DNA from: Picocystis sp. L7
Lineage: Eukaryota > Chlorophyta > Picocystophyceae > Picocystales > Picocystaceae
Direction of reading: 5' to 3'
Assembly: GCA_020975725.1 (NCBI GenBank)
Contig: QXJR01000006.1
Location: 496,001-560,000, forward strand
Length of the DNA: 64,000 nt
This document shows positions 44,050 to 54,655 of this stretch, piece after piece. The stretch's first letter is position 1; the number at the start of each line of letters is the position of its first letter. The notes beneath the pieces are model-generated. The model was not told the DNA's origin. It saw nothing but the letters and a program-made list of their open reading frames with translations, and did not search any database. The position numbers were made by a program, and so were the translations under genes.

Positions 44050-44260
44050 TATATTACAAGCAGGTATGTATTGGGCATGTCACTGACTTGCTGCCACGAT
44101 GAGTGCCCTATGACTGACACGTATTTCGTACGATTTGCTGCCAACTCTGGACTTCTTTAGCAGCCTCCTCTTTCGTGGGCCTGGAACCCATTTGTGCAAT
44201 GATGACTTCTACTACAACGCTTTGGGACAGCAGAAAGGCAAACCGCTCATCCCAATTCCG

Positions 44261-45199
44261 CTAAATTTTTTGGGTACAGTCCAAGAGCTGCTTCTCAGCA
44301 TCTAATATGTGGTAATGCTTCTGCATTTCAGTAATAGATGTTCGAAGTGTTTGCAAATTCTCTGTGACTTGACTTGACTGATCCAACATAGCAGACAGTA
44401 GTTCCTCATGACGACGGTCAGCGCTACTGGGCCTCCTCCCTTGTTTTCCTGCCGGTAGACAAGCACGCTTGGGACTGTCTGCCTCATCAATCCGCGCTGA
44501 CCGTTTGTTGCTCTGCTCCTTACAGGTAATGAAGGTCAATGGGTTCTCATCAGTGGATGCCAGTGTGTCATTAGGACTGTCACCAAGGTCACTGCATACC
44601 TTGGTGTTCGTGGGGCTAGCCATGCCCTTCACATTAGGATGCTAGGTTTGGAGAACGGTACCTGAAGGTGGACAAACAGAAGGTCTGTACTGCATGGCCT
44701 GCTGCATCTCCACATAAAAAGGCCAGTCGACATCATCCAACCGCTGCTCTCCTGTACAGTTTGCACGCTTCTGGACTACGTCACCATTGTGATCCACAAT
44801 GGTGACGGTCCCACGTTTCTTTTCCTTGTAAACATCCTGAAGATATTTCCACTTTTCACTTGCTTTTGACCTGAACATTTCCTCCAAAAATGCATCTCTG
44901 TCCACCCCGTGTTTCTCACAAAAATTGTCGAACACTTCCCCTCCAGAAACGAACCACGGGGCTCCTGCGCCGAGTTTGCGACACATAGCTTCGCGGACTT
45001 TTCGCCAACCGACGTCAATATGCTTGCCTTTCGAAACGTCGAACTCTCCAGCAAGGTCTATGCCTCGTACTTGGATAAGCATAGACGTCCACTCGCTTTC
45101 CCAAACTGCGCGAATTCCAAAATTGACGCCTTTTGGTGGCCGTGGAAGTAGTTTCGACGTCGGCTTGGCATTTGCAAACTCCAATCTTATGTGATGCAA
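44261..45199 (-). pseudogene. Myb/SANT-like accessory protein (Harbinger B), one in-frame stop
   Basis: The N-terminal part (45199-44642) has WESEWTSMLIQVRG and HIDVGWRKVREAMCRKL, a Myb/SANT-like trihelical domain, then FDNFCEKHGVDRDAF and a helical EKWKYLQDVYKEKKR stretch. The C-terminal part (44632-44261) is in the same phase and has Ser- and Lys-rich sequence followed by a coiled-coil-like LQTLRTSITEMQKHYHILDA. One stop (TAG near 44642) lies between them. It could be a nonsense change or mark an undetected intron. No ATG exists near 45199, so an upstream exon is likely. Confidence 0.55.
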
Positions 45200-45232
45200 C
45201 GAGGAGTACGGTGTACCTAGTCAGTGACCTTG

Positions 45233-45688
45233 TCATACGAACGTCACGTACACCATGCGTATCGATCGCGTGACGTACTCAATATTCTCTGGATCGCCAC
45301 AAGGAAAGCACACGGCCGTGCAATTGTTGCCGACTCCATTGTCAACACTTTCCTCAGCACGAGGTGCAGGAAGACCGGGAGTCGCATCCAAATCGATAGC
45401 AATATCAATTTGACTCACATTCGCGACGGCAAACTCTTGTCGCAGTCGTTCGTCACAAGCGGCATGGAAATGCCGGCCACCTACTGCGCATCTGGTGCAT
45501 TCCTTCTTCGTCCTCGGACGAAGGCAGTCGAATGGTGCGACCACTTCGGTTTGAACGAACCAAAGTTCCATTTTTCCACGTCTACGGTAAAAGCAAGGAC
45601 AACCGACGCGGGTAGTGGCCATATTGCTGCGCTGCGACACTGGAGGCTTGTTGTGCAGCCGGAGGAACTCAATCGTCCCGTCGCGCAC
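45233..45688 (-). CDS. Hypothetical frame upstream of the Harbinger B accessory gene
   Basis: 151 codons in the same phase as the accessory gene downstream. It contains a Cys/His group (ECTRCAVGGRHFHAAC near 45510) that might be a small zinc-binding site. It could be an N-terminal exon of that gene or a chance frame. The opposite strand is also open over much of this stretch, which lowers confidence. Confidence 0.3.
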   Translation of the reverse strand: MRDGTIEFLRLHNKPPVSQRSNMATTRVGCPCFYRRRGKMELWFVQTEVVAPFDCLRPRTKKECTRCAVGGRHFHAACDERLRQEFAVANVSQIDIAIDLDATPGLPAPRAEESVDNGVGNNCTAVCFPCGDPENIEYVTRSIRMVYVTFV

Positions 45689-46099
45689 GACTTCGAAACC
45701 GGCCTCTCCCTAGAACGTACTCAAAATGTGGCGGGTACCACTCCTCTGCGGGATGTGGAACAGATAGGCCTGTCTTGTGTTCCGAACTTGCTACTGTTTC
45801 GTCGAGAGAATCACGCCCCGCGTTTCCCTGACTTCCCCCCTTTCCCCAACCCCAAAAATCCTCTGCGCAACATGTTCCCTCTCCCCTCGTGCATCCCTCA
45901 AAAATCATTTGGAAAGGCTCTCATTTCGAGTTCCGAGACCCTCCCCGTCGAGGGGAGTTTCCCCGGCCCCGGGGCCGGTGGGAACGGGGAAATCCCTCGA
46001 CGGGTGACGTCGTTTTTTGGTCGCCCCGGAAGGGATTGATCGGTTCTATCTACGAAATATTCGCATGAATGCGTTAAGGAAACGTCGGGGAAACCAACG

Positions 46100-46437
46100 G
46101 CTTTCCCTGCTTCCCCCGGTTCCCCGACTTCCCCCGGAAACGTGACATGTGAACGCGGCTCTGGGAAGGGATCCAGGAAACTTCGGCCGACATCCGACGC
46201 CAGAAAGATGCAAGATCGGACGAACGCGTGCGGTGTGTCGTGCGCCATGGACGGACGTCCACGAGGAAAAATCTGGGTTGAAACGATGTCCTCCATGGTG
46301 GCTGGGTTCGACCCTGTCTCGTGCCCTGGCACGATCCGTCTTCCCGCCTTGCCAGGTTTGTCGCTCCTTTCCTTTTGCCTTCATCCTTCGTTCCTTTCGG
46401 CCATTCTTGGTGTGTCGCACGATGTGTCGATCCTTTG
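46100..46437 (-). repeat. Inner piece of the right end of Harbinger A
   Basis: CGACTTCCCCCGGAAACG with GTGACATGTGAAC near 46115-46155 is the reverse complement of 38618-38660. The rest (46165-46437) has no match in the left end. Confidence 0.65.
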
Positions 46438-46438
46438 T

Positions 46439-46748
46439 TGAAAGGATCTGCTGTTTAACCGCAAGGTTAACAGGCAGCGTTGGAGGACCTGGGTTCGTGA
46501 AGGTCCTTGGGAGTTCGGAGCACGGAGGTGCACGGAGGAGCGAGGTTGGAAAGAGTGTGTGGCATGCATTCAAGGCGTGGCCCCTTGGGCCCTAATAGCC
46601 GCCACAATGCCTACGTGGCATTGTGGATAGGGTATCCTATCCACAGCCGCCGCCGAACGTGCGGCTGTCCTGGTCGGAAGGGACGACCTGCACGACCAGT
46701 CCCATAGAGAATAAACTCCATAGAACTGGTCCTGTACTTAACTTTTCA
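46439..46748 (-). repeat. 3' LTR of the copia element
   Basis: 310 bp with TG and CA ends on the plus strand (TGAAAGG to CTTTTCA). It contains the hairpin CCACAATGCC-TACGT-GGCATTGTGG and a GCCGCC-rich inverted motif near 46650. Confidence 0.93.
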
Positions 46749-49700
46749 ATACTCTCCCTCAGGACCTGTTTCATTGCTTGTTAACTCAGGTAACTGCACA
46801 AGTCCAATCTGCTTAACACTGGCACCAAATTTCTGAACACTGGTGGGTTTTGTGAGGAAATCTGCCAACATTTCTGTTGTTGGGCAATATTTGAACTGCA
46901 CCTCACGTCTCATAATTCTCTCACGGACGAAGTGGTGAGCAATGTCAATATGTTTTGTCCGCTGGATGGACTTAACATCATTCAGCATCTTGATGCAGGC
47001 CTGGTTGTCACACTTCATGTTAACAGTGTGAATTTTGCCCCTGGAGTTAAGTCCGTTAATTAACCTCTTCAGCCAGAGGGCTTCTTTGACTGCTGCTGCT
47101 TGGTACTCTGCCTCTGCTGTGGAGGTAGATACGGTCTTCTGCATTTTGCTCTGCCAAGAGATTAAACTCCCATTCAGGAAGAATAGGTAACCTGTCCTGG
47201 ATTTCCTTGTTAACTTGTCTGCTCCATAGTCTGCATCACAGTAACCAGTGAGGTTAAAGATATCAATATCTGCATCGAGATCTTCTGAACTGTCATCGAT
47301 ACGATTTCCAAGAACCAGGCCCAGGTCCATTGTGCCTCTCAAGTACTTGAGCACTGACTTTGCTGCATTCATGTGCTCCACACTTGGCTTGTCCATGAAT
47401 CTTGACAAATGTGACACTGCATGACACAAATCTGGCCTGGTGGTGGTGGCCAAGTAGAGTAGTGAGCCCATGAGCACTTGGTAGGATTGTTGAGGGGTTG
47501 CAGGTTCATTCTCTAGTGCAGTAAAGTGGTATTCCAGAGGTACCTGCTTAACCCTGCAGTTTTCCATGTTGAACTGCTTAATTAACTGCCTTATCTTCTC
47601 AGGCTCACTGAGTGTGAGGGTCCTGTTTTTTCTGTCCCTGTGAACCACCATGCCACAGAAGAAACTCACAGGTCCTAGGTCTCTGGCCTGGAATCTCTTG
47701 CAGATGCTCTCAATGACTTCTTCAATCATATGGATATCTTCTGCTGCAAGGAGTATGTCATCCACATAGATGCACAGGATGCACTCCTTGCCTGTTTCTT
47801 CGTTAACTTTCTGTAAAATAGTGTCCTCCACTGGGTTAACTACGAATCCCAGCTCTGTAGTTAACATGTTGATGAGGTGGAGGAACCAGAGTCTTGGAGC
47901 CTGTTTCAGGCCATACAAACTCTTGTTGAGTTTGAGAGCCAGATGGCTGTTTCCATCTAATTCTTTCCCTTTGAGTCCATCAGGTATCTGGATGTAGATA
48001 GGTTCATCCAATTCTGCATTTAAGAAGGCAGTTTTGATGTCCACCTGCCTGATTTCATAGTCCTTCAAGGCTGCATAAGTTAAGTAAACTCGCTGGGTTA
48101 CCTTACCAGAGGTGGGGGCAAACACCTCCTGGTAGTCCAAACCCTCACGTTGCTCGAAGCCACGCACGCACAGGCGGGCTTTGTAGCGCTCCACGTCGCC
48201 ACCACCGTCGCGTTTCACCTTGAAGACCCACGTGGTGGTGAGGGCCTTGCGTGCTGGAGGAAGCTCGGTGAGCGTCCAGGTCTCGTTGGCCACCAGCGAG
48301 GTAAGTTCTTCGTGGATGGCTTCTTTCCAGAGGTCGGCGTCCGATCTTCGCATTGCGTTTGCGAAGCCTGAGAATTCGTCGCTGACCATCCAATCGTCCT
48401 TGCAGGTGGTCTTCAAAGCTTTGCTGGAGCGAGGACGCAGGTTGTACCCATGCGTTGGGTTTGCTGGAGGTGCTGGATTTGCTGTTGGATTGGATGCTGG
48501 AGGTGAGGCTGGAGCCTGCAGCTGCATTGCTTGCTGGATGCCATGTGGAGATGGTGAAGAAGGTGCTTGAACATGCTGAGCACCTTCTCCATCATCTAGG
48601 ATGCCTGCTGGATTGTCGTTTTCGCTGCTGCTGGACTGCTGAAGGCGTTGCAGGATTGCCGGAGTAGATCCTGGATTGCCCGTAGTTTGGGCAATGGCTT
48701 GGTTGGGTGGTGAAGAAGGTACTTGGCTTTGCTGAGCTCCTCCTTCATCACCTACATAACCAGGTTGAACAGGTGGAACCTGCTGGAGGGTTGCTGGTGG
48801 TTGCTGGCGAATGGACTGCTCGCTGCCGAAAGTTTGTGGAAATTCTGCACCTGCAGAATACACGGGACTCCTCTCCCCGTTTGGTGATCCCATAAGGTCC
48901 AAAGCGCTTGGATCCTGTGGAATCATTGAACCATCTGGACCGTAACTGGAGCGGAGTTCGGAGAGCTGAAGCTGCGGAGGCTCAGGGAAGAGTTCAGGGA
49001 GGACCTGACCTTCCAAATCTTGCTGATTTTGATTTGCTGCAGGTCCAGGAGTGCTCTCCACAAACTCCACATTTCTGCTGAGCACAATTTGGTCATTTAC
49101 AAGGACACGGTAAGTTGAGCTGTTTTCATAGCCCAAAAATGTTCCCTCGACTGACTTTGGTCCGAACTTTCCAATGCGTTTTTCTGCAGGTACGAGCACC
49201 CAAGCCTGACAACCGAATGTTCGCAGGTTGTCTAGGCTTGGTTGCTTGTTGGTCAGCAATTCAATTGGGCATTTTCCTTCTGCTGATGCCTTCACGGGCA
49301 GTCGGTTTCGAAGGTAGTTGGCACATCGGATGGCCTCTCCCCAGAAGGTACGAGGCAACTTGGAGGACAGCAGCAACGCACGCGCACTTTCGTTGAGTGT
49401 GCGGTGCAATCGTTCTGCTGCATTTTGCTGTGGTGTATACCCAGCAGTTGTTTCATGGGCTATGCCCTTTGATTGTAAGAATTTTTTGAGTTCAGCATTC
49501 ACAAACTCTGAACCTTGATCCGTTCGCACGGCTTTCACCGTCTGACCTGGGGAAACCTTTTCAAAGGTGTGTATCCCTTCCATGAGTGCACCTACCGCAC
49601 TCGATTTGTTCGGCAGCAAGTACACCTGACTTGCTTTGCTGCCTTGGTCATAGATGGAGAGGTAATATCTGTGACCAGATATACTTTCTACCTCCATGGG

Positions 49701-51107
49701 ACCTACCAGGTCAGCATACAAAAGGTTAAGTGGGGCATATTTGTACCCACTGGGTTTGTATGATTTACTGCACTGTTTGGCCTGTATACAAGGGGTACAG
49801 GGGCAATCCAGTTTGTGGGGTAGACCCAAGAGCCGTAGTTTTTCCTCGCTGGCATGCCCCAGTCGTTCGTGCCAGAGTTGCGCTGGGGCAGAAAGGGCGA
49901 AAACGTTTCCGGGGCACAGGGGGGCGTCCAGGACCCTTCCTGCCAAGGAGATTCGACAATGACCCTTCGAAAACTGGAAACCGGCACCGGCTTCCATGGC
50001 TGCCTTGACCGAGATGAGGTTGTGCGCCAAACCAGGGATGAACAAGACATTCAGCAGTCGAATGTTTGTTCCATCTGGAGTTGTAATATGAACTGTCCCC
50101 TTGAATCGACTCGACAGCACAGTCCCGTCCGCGGTCATGATGTCTGAGATATGAAGGTCGGTGTTCCCTTGTTCAAGGAGACCCAGATCTCCTGTCATGT
50201 GATAAGAGGCTCCTGAATCAATGATCCAGGGCTGAGATGGACCTCCTTCACTTTTGCTGGTGGTCTTGAGCATATTGCTGGCCTGATTGACCATAGAAAA
50301 GGCCATTCCATCGCAAGGGTTGTTGGTATCCAGGGGCGGTGTGTCGTTGAGACGGTCATTGGCTGTGGTGGTCAACAAACTTGCTGCCTTCTCCCTTGCC
50401 CGTTTCTCTTGAAGTTTGTGGCAGTTGTCAACTGTGTGACCTTGCCTCTTGCAGTACTTGCAGAACATCACCCTGTCCAGTGGTGAGGAGGTCTGTGAGC
50501 CACTATAGAGGCTCTTTGACCTGGAATTATGCAACTCATGCCGAATGAGTGCGTTTCGCACGAGGTCCACGGTAGGTTCGATGCCGTTGTTCTCCAGGAC
50601 AGTGCACACAATATTGTAGCTTGGTGGAAGCCCAGAAAGAATGGCAATGGCCACAGCGGAGTCCGTAACGGGATTGCCGGTCTCCCGCAACATGTTGGCC
50701 AACTCCATGGCCCGGTTCACGTAGGACTCGATGTCCTCCACATCAAGTTTCCGAAGGTTGTGAAATTGCTTTTGAAGATAGATGGTTTGCTGAATAGACT
50801 TTTGTCTATAGAGATGCTGAAGCTTCGCCCACACTTGATGTGATGTTTCGCAATCGATCACATGTGGGAGGAGCTTGTTTGACACTCGAAGCAAAATTTT
50901 TGCTTTTGCTTTGGAAACCGAACTGAATTTCAATTTTTCTTGGTCGGTGAATTGAGTGGTGTCATCAGTGGAGTACACCGGCTCACTTTGAGTAACATCC
51001 CAAAGGTCAGAAATGACCAAGCTTGATTGCATGCGGACGGACCATGTGGTCCAATTGTGAGAGTCCAATTCTGGGACTCCGAAGTTGTCCACCATTGAGT
51101 TCGACAT
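46746..51107 (-). CDS. Ty1/copia gag-pol polyprotein
   Basis: About 1453 residues from ATG 51107. In order on the minus strand: a UBN2-type gag with LDSHNWTTW; a CCHC knuckle CKYCKRQGHTVDNC near 50465; aspartic protease WIIDSGASYHM near 50220; the integrase with LWHERLGH near 49865, a GYTPQQNAAERLHR region near 49430, and its DDE core; a Gln- and Pro-rich linker near 48500-48900; the RT with TWVFKVK, VDIKTAFLNAEL and YVDDILLAA near 47760; and RNase H with YCDADYGAD near 47240 and TSTAEAEYQA near 47100. The whole set is in one frame, as usual for this family, and processed by its protease. Confidence 0.93.
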   Translation of the reverse strand: MSNSMVDNFGVPELDSHNWTTWSVRMQSSLVISDLWDVTQSEPVYSTDDTTQFTDQEKLKFSSVSKAKAKILLRVSNKLLPHVIDCETSHQVWAKLQHLYRQKSIQQTIYLQKQFHNLRKLDVEDIESYVNRAMELANMLRETGNPVTDSAVAIAILSGLPPSYNIVCTVLENNGIEPTVDLVRNALIRHELHNSRSKSLYSGSQTSSPLDRVMFCKYCKRQGHTVDNCHKLQEKRAREKAASLLTTTANDRLNDTPPLDTNNPCDGMAFSMVNQASNMLKTTSKSEGGPSQPWIIDSGASYHMTGDLGLLEQGNTDLHISDIMTADGTVLSSRFKGTVHITTPDGTNIRLLNVLFIPGLAHNLISVKAAMEAGAGFQFSKGHCRISLAGRVLDAPLCPGNVFALSAPAQLWHERLGHASEEKLRLLGLPHKLDCPCTPCIQAKQCSKSYKPSGYKYAPLNLLYADLVGPMEVESISGHRYYLSIYDQGSKASQVYLLPNKSSAVGALMEGIHTFEKVSPGQTVKAVRTDQGSEFVNAELKKFLQSKGIAHETTAGYTPQQNAAERLHRTLNESARALLLSSKLPRTFWGEAIRCANYLRNRLPVKASAEGKCPIELLTNKQPSLDNLRTFGCQAWVLVPAEKRIGKFGPKSVEGTFLGYENSSTYRVLVNDQIVLSRNVEFVESTPGPAANQNQQDLEGQVLPELFPEPPQLQLSELRSSYGPDGSMIPQDPSALDLMGSPNGERSPVYSAGAEFPQTFGSEQSIRQQPPATLQQVPPVQPGYVGDEGGAQQSQVPSSPPNQAIAQTTGNPGSTPAILQRLQQSSSSENDNPAGILDDGEGAQHVQAPSSPSPHGIQQAMQLQAPASPPASNPTANPAPPANPTHGYNLRPRSSKALKTTCKDDWMVSDEFSGFANAMRRSDADLWKEAIHEELTSLVANETWTLTELPPARKALTTTWVFKVKRDGGGDVERYKARLCVRGFEQREGLDYQEVFAPTSGKVTQRVYLTYAALKDYEIRQVDIKTAFLNAELDEPIYIQIPDGLKGKELDGNSHLALKLNKSLYGLKQAPRLWFLHLINMLTTELGFVVNPVEDTILQKVNEETGKECILCIYVDDILLAAEDIHMIEEVIESICKRFQARDLGPVSFFCGMVVHRDRKNRTLTLSEPEKIRQLIKQFNMENCRVKQVPLEYHFTALENEPATPQQSYQVLMGSLLYLATTTRPDLCHAVSHLSRFMDKPSVEHMNAAKSVLKYLRGTMDLGLVLGNRIDDSSEDLDADIDIFNLTGYCDADYGADKLTRKSRTGYLFFLNGSLISWQSKMQKTVSTSTAEAEYQAAAVKEALWLKRLINGLNSRGKIHTVNMKCDNQACIKMLNDVKSIQRTKHIDIAHHFVRERIMRREVQFKYCPTTEMLADFLTKPTSVQKFGASVKQIGLVQLPELTSNETGPEGEY

Positions 51108-51151
51108 GGTTTCTGATCTCTCTTGGTGAGGCTTCAAGGCTCTTAACCTCT

Positions 51152-51461
51152 TGAAAGGATCTGCTGTTTAACCGCAAGGTTAACAGGCAGCGTTGGAGGA
51201 CCTGGGTTCGTGAAGGTCCTTGGGAGTTCGGAGCACGGAGGTGCACGGAGGAGCGAGGTTGGAAAGAGTGTGTGGCATGCATTCAAGGCGTGGCCCCTTG
51301 GGCCCTAATAGCCGCCACAATGCCTACGTGGCATTGTGGATAGGGTATCCTATCCACAGCCGCCGCCGAACGTGCGGCTGTCCTGGTCGGAAGGGACGAC
51401 CTGCACGACCAGTCCCATAGAGAATAAACTCCATAGAACTGGTCCTGTACTTAACTTTTCA
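51152..51461 (-). repeat. 5' LTR of the copia element
   Basis: 310 bp, appears identical to the LTR at 46439-46748. Just inside it the sense strand reads GGTTAAGAGCC, which loosely recalls the initiator-Met tRNA primer site common in copia elements. Confidence 0.93.
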
Positions 51462-51464
51462 ATA

Positions 51465-51679
51465 TCCTTTCCCTCCCTTCCTCGGACCCGCGGGCCAGGA
51501 GGGGGGTCCATTTCCAGTCGGTAGAACCCATCCCTGCTGTAAACACGAGAGAAGTTTATCCAAAGGGGGGGGGTCGACATTCAGCAGAGGGGGGGTCAAC
51601 TTTCAGCCACACCCCACTCCCTTTCGTAAACTTTGTCGATGTTTACCGAGGGACGCCCCCCTGAACCGTGGCAAAGGGA
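51465..51679 (-). repeat. Right terminal inverted repeat of Harbinger A
   Basis: Reverse complement of about 38375-38580, with scattered differences. Its outer edge touches the left arm of the foldback element. Confidence 0.8.
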
Positions 51680-52709
51680 CCACCCCACCACCACTTGGGG
51701 GGAGCGTGAGTCCTCGGGCTTTTTCTTCACATCAGGCCTGTTCCCCGTTCCTTTTCGTCGCTTACCTGGGTGATTCGACGAGCAGAATCCGAATCTGAGC
51801 TTGGTTCGTCCTGGATCGTTTGTCTTCTGGGTGAACTCGGCGCGGCTGGCTCGGGGAGTTCACCAAATTCACCCTTTTTTGGGCGTTTTGGCCAGGCGGT
51901 TGAACATGCGCTTCATGGCACCAAGATCATCGACTCCCGACATCGTTATTCTCATGAAGGTGTCCTATCTTTCTGTCTTTCCCTTCCCCGGATTTGGCGG
52001 TCCGGTTCCCCGTGGGCGCTCGGCTGCCCTCGGGAGGTGTTGAGCAGAGGTGTTGTTTGGGGTCCCCACCACCTGCCGATGATTTTTCGCCTGTAGAAAT
52101 CGCGCCAGGCATAATTTGGCCATTGTGAGAGCATCGTTCGCAAGAACGCGCCCAGACCTCTCCAACGAGCTATCGTTCGCTGGATTTGAACCCATATTCG
52201 AAGAGATACACGCGTCGAAAGGAAGGAGCACCCGCCAGGGGAAACGAGGCAGAATCCAGCCCCGAAAGACCCTGGGACGTGCACGGGCCTCCCGGCTCTT
52301 GCACGGGCCGAACCAGGTCGGGGTCCATCGATCAGAACCCCTCAACACGGAGTGCTCTACAACTTCGATTGGTGCAGCAACGTCCGGAGGGCACCCCACC
52401 GCCACTTTTTCTTCATAGGGTGAGAGGGGGTGTCGCTGCGGGATCTGTGGAGCCTCGGGAGGACCTTTCCAGACGTTGCTGCACCAATCGAAGTTGTAGA
52501 GCACTCCGTGTTGAGGGGTTCTGATCGATGGACCCCGACCTGGTTCGGCCCGTGCAAGAGCCGGGAGGCCCGTGCACGTCCCAGGGTCTTTTGGTCCTAG
52601 ATCCTACCTCGTTTCCCCTAGGGTGCTCCTTCCTTTCGACGCGCGTATCTCTTCGCTATGGGCTCAAATCGAGCGCACGCTAGCTCGTTGGATAGGTCTC
52701 GGTGTGTTC

Positions 52710-53475
52710 TGTTGCGCCTAGCCCTCTCGAGACACCTGTCTTGCCGAGGTTGTCCTTCGAGGATGAGGAATATGCACTCAATCGTGAGGCTTTTGAGAGG
52801 TTCTCAATTATATTCGGGCCATTCACTTGGGACTTGTTTGCCTCGCCAAACAATGCCCAATGTCCGGCCTTCTTTACACGGGAGACCCATGCTCTCACCC
52901 AAGAATGGGCTAGTCTTGGCAACGTATGGGCACACCCACCCTATTGCCTCATTGACTCCGTGATAGGCAAGCTGGAGGCCGAACCTAGAGCCCTTGTGAC
53001 CATGATCACTCCGCATTCGCCAAAGGCTCCCTGGTTCCCTCGCTTGCAGCATCTCGCTACCTACCAGGAGGTACTAGGGAGGCATGAGGGAATATTCTCG
53101 GATGCCCAAGGAAGGCCCTTGCCTTCCCCTCACTGGGACGTCCTCCTTAGCCATGTCCCTAGGCGGATGCAGGGCCAGGACTACCCCGAATAGGGACCGG
53201 TTTGTCCCCCTTTCTAATAAGGGCTCTGTGGCCGATGAACCGGATAAATACGTGGCTTAGCCACGGGCGGATTCCCCAATGGAGTTAAGATGTAATATTA
53301 GTTGCGGCGGAGGGGAACGAAAACACAACAACAACGTTCCTCAACGTTCCGCCCAACGGTCTCGAGCACCGCGGCGACACGAACGCACGAGCGAACGAGC
53401 GCGAACGCACGCCGACGCCACCACCCTCGTCGTCTTCGCGCCACAGGAAAAGGAGGTGGGCGCGCAAGCGCCACA
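52710..53475 (+). repeat. 5' LTR of Ty3 element 2 (contains the Dam-like coding module)
   Basis: 766 bp, TGTTGCGCC to GCGCCACA. The open Dam-like module at about 52740-53193 matches that in the 3' LTR, and about 280 bp of non-coding sequence follows. Confidence 0.92.
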
Positions 53476-54655
53476 CCGTTCAACGAGTTTCCGCCTGCGA
53501 GTGGCGGCGAAGACAATGGCGAAGAAAAAAGGGAAAAGCGAGGGACGTGTCGGCATCGCCGACGGCCAACGCCCCCTCGCCGCTTCGACGCTGGTGGCTG
53601 TCCGCAATGCCGACGCCGAGCGACCTCGCGCGCGCCCGGAGAGAGGTGCCGTGCCTCCACGAACCGCTCGCAAAGGTTTCGTGGAGGAGGCAAACGAAAA
53701 AGAGCGAGAAACGGCTTCGAAAGCCGCGCTCGCCGCTCCCACCGCCCAGCAGAAGAAGCTTCGTGCTTCTGGAGGTGGTCGAGAGGCTATCCAACCCGTT
53801 CGCACCCCCACGGCCTTGGCCATGGCGTCTCCGGACGACGGTGCGCTCGAGGGTTTCGAAACCCTCGAGCGCCGTGGGAAGAAGGCCAAAAGATCGGCTG
53901 CGAAAGCCGATCTGGCCTCCTCGGACGCACGGAAACTGCGCCGTGCCTCCGAGGCTACCGTTCGACCCGTCGCACGCGCCGATCGGCCCGTCCGTCGCAC
54001 CGATCGTGCCGATCATGCGCGCTCCATCGCGCGCGCGCGCGGCGACGTTGATCGAACGATTTGATTGGCTTATGCCCCTCATCCTGGCTCGCCATTGGCC
54101 GAAGCAGGATCTCGGAGCTCGCTCCTGGCAGACGCCCCTGTTGGGGGCTCGCCGTTGGCTGGATCCCCTGTTCGGGCAGCCCCATTGGCTACCGATCCCG
54201 GCAAGCCCCGAGCCAGGGCAAACCGAGCGAGAGAGGCTCTGCCCCCGGCCGAGGGATCAAGGACCAAGTCCATGGATGAGAGTGAGGATGAGAGCCTAAG
54301 GCCCACCTATCTCGAGAATCTTCTCTCCGACGAAGGGGAGGCCCGAGCCAAGCAAGGTCCTCTGAAGGACTTGCAGGATCCACACGTGGAGGAGACACTC
54401 CGCTACGTGAATCGGCCTCTACCCGTTTGGATCATGGAGTGGGGAGCCGACCCACGTCGACTCACCGACGACGAGCTTCAAGCCGTCAAGGAGTTGAAAA
54501 ACTCCTACTCCCGCGAGTGCCGTTTGCTCGCCCGGAGAGCAGCTACCGCTACCTCCGAAGAGAAGAAACACTCCATCCAGAGGTCTTGCACCCACATGAT
54601 GCAAGACCTCACCCGACTCGAAAAGCTTTGTGAACACGAGCTCGCCTAGCGTGAG
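53476..54655 (+). pseudogene. Leader and N-terminal gag region of Ty3 element 2
   Basis: GC-rich stretch with long open frames on both strands, in several phases. The frame most likely used ends at 54649 (from about 54065) with an acidic segment (MDESEDESLRPTYLENLLSD) and helical, charged sequence leading toward the main frame. Which upstream frame is real cannot be decided by eye. No known domain was seen. Confidence 0.45.

Larger units (their letters stand above)
42380..46100. mobile_element. Harbinger B: second Harbinger-type transposon nested in Harbinger A
   Basis: The segment interrupts the right subterminal region of Harbinger A. It has its own DDE transposase on the plus strand and a Myb/SANT-like gene on the minus strand, converging as in the other two copies, but both proteins are only distantly related to those of Harbinger A. 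The ends are set from where Harbinger A sequence stops and resumes, so they are approximate to some tens of bases. Confidence 0.6.
46438..51464 (-). mobile_element. Ty1/copia retrotransposon, looks whole
   Basis: Element on the minus strand with 310-bp LTRs that read as identical, and one continuous gag-pol frame. Domain order gag, protease, integrase, RT, RNase H is that of Ty1/copia. It inserted into the right end of Harbinger A. No break was noticed. Identical LTRs make it the youngest insertion in the window. A short ATCCTTT occurs on both flanks but does not abut the LTRs cleanly, so the target duplication is uncertain. Confidence 0.93.
38375..51679. mobile_element. Harbinger A: PIF/Harbinger transposon split by later insertions
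   Basis: The left end 38375-38580 and right end 51465-51679 are inverted copies of each other (landmarks: CCACGGTTCGGGGGG, AAACTTCTCTCGTGTTTACA, CGACTGGAAATGGACCCC). The next inner block, CATGTCACGTTTCCGGGGGA near 38625, recurs inverted near 46130. The block after that, GGAGGACTTCTGCAA with TTTTGGTGCAACTC, recurs inverted near 42325-42375. The right side is therefore in three pieces, separated by Harbinger B (about 42380-46100) and a copia element (46438-51464). Without these, Harbinger A is about 4.5 kb. Both its genes are open. Confidence 0.75.

Noticed and set aside
43353-44144. Minus-strand frame of 263 codons
   Set aside because: It is the shadow of the Harbinger B transposase, whose catalytic motifs are on the plus strand.
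45210-45240. A 22-base GT-AG segment as an ultra-short intron in the minus-strand accessory gene
   Set aside because: Its length is not a multiple of three, and removing it would break the phase shared by the flanking frames.
45224-46039. Plus-strand frame of 271 codons
   Set aside because: No motif, runs into C-rich transposon-end sequence, and the opposite strand has the more protein-like Cys/His segment.
53341-54000. Long minus-strand frame of 219 codons
   Set aside because: It lies opposite the Ty3 leader in GC-rich, stop-poor sequence that is open in most phases; no domain seen.
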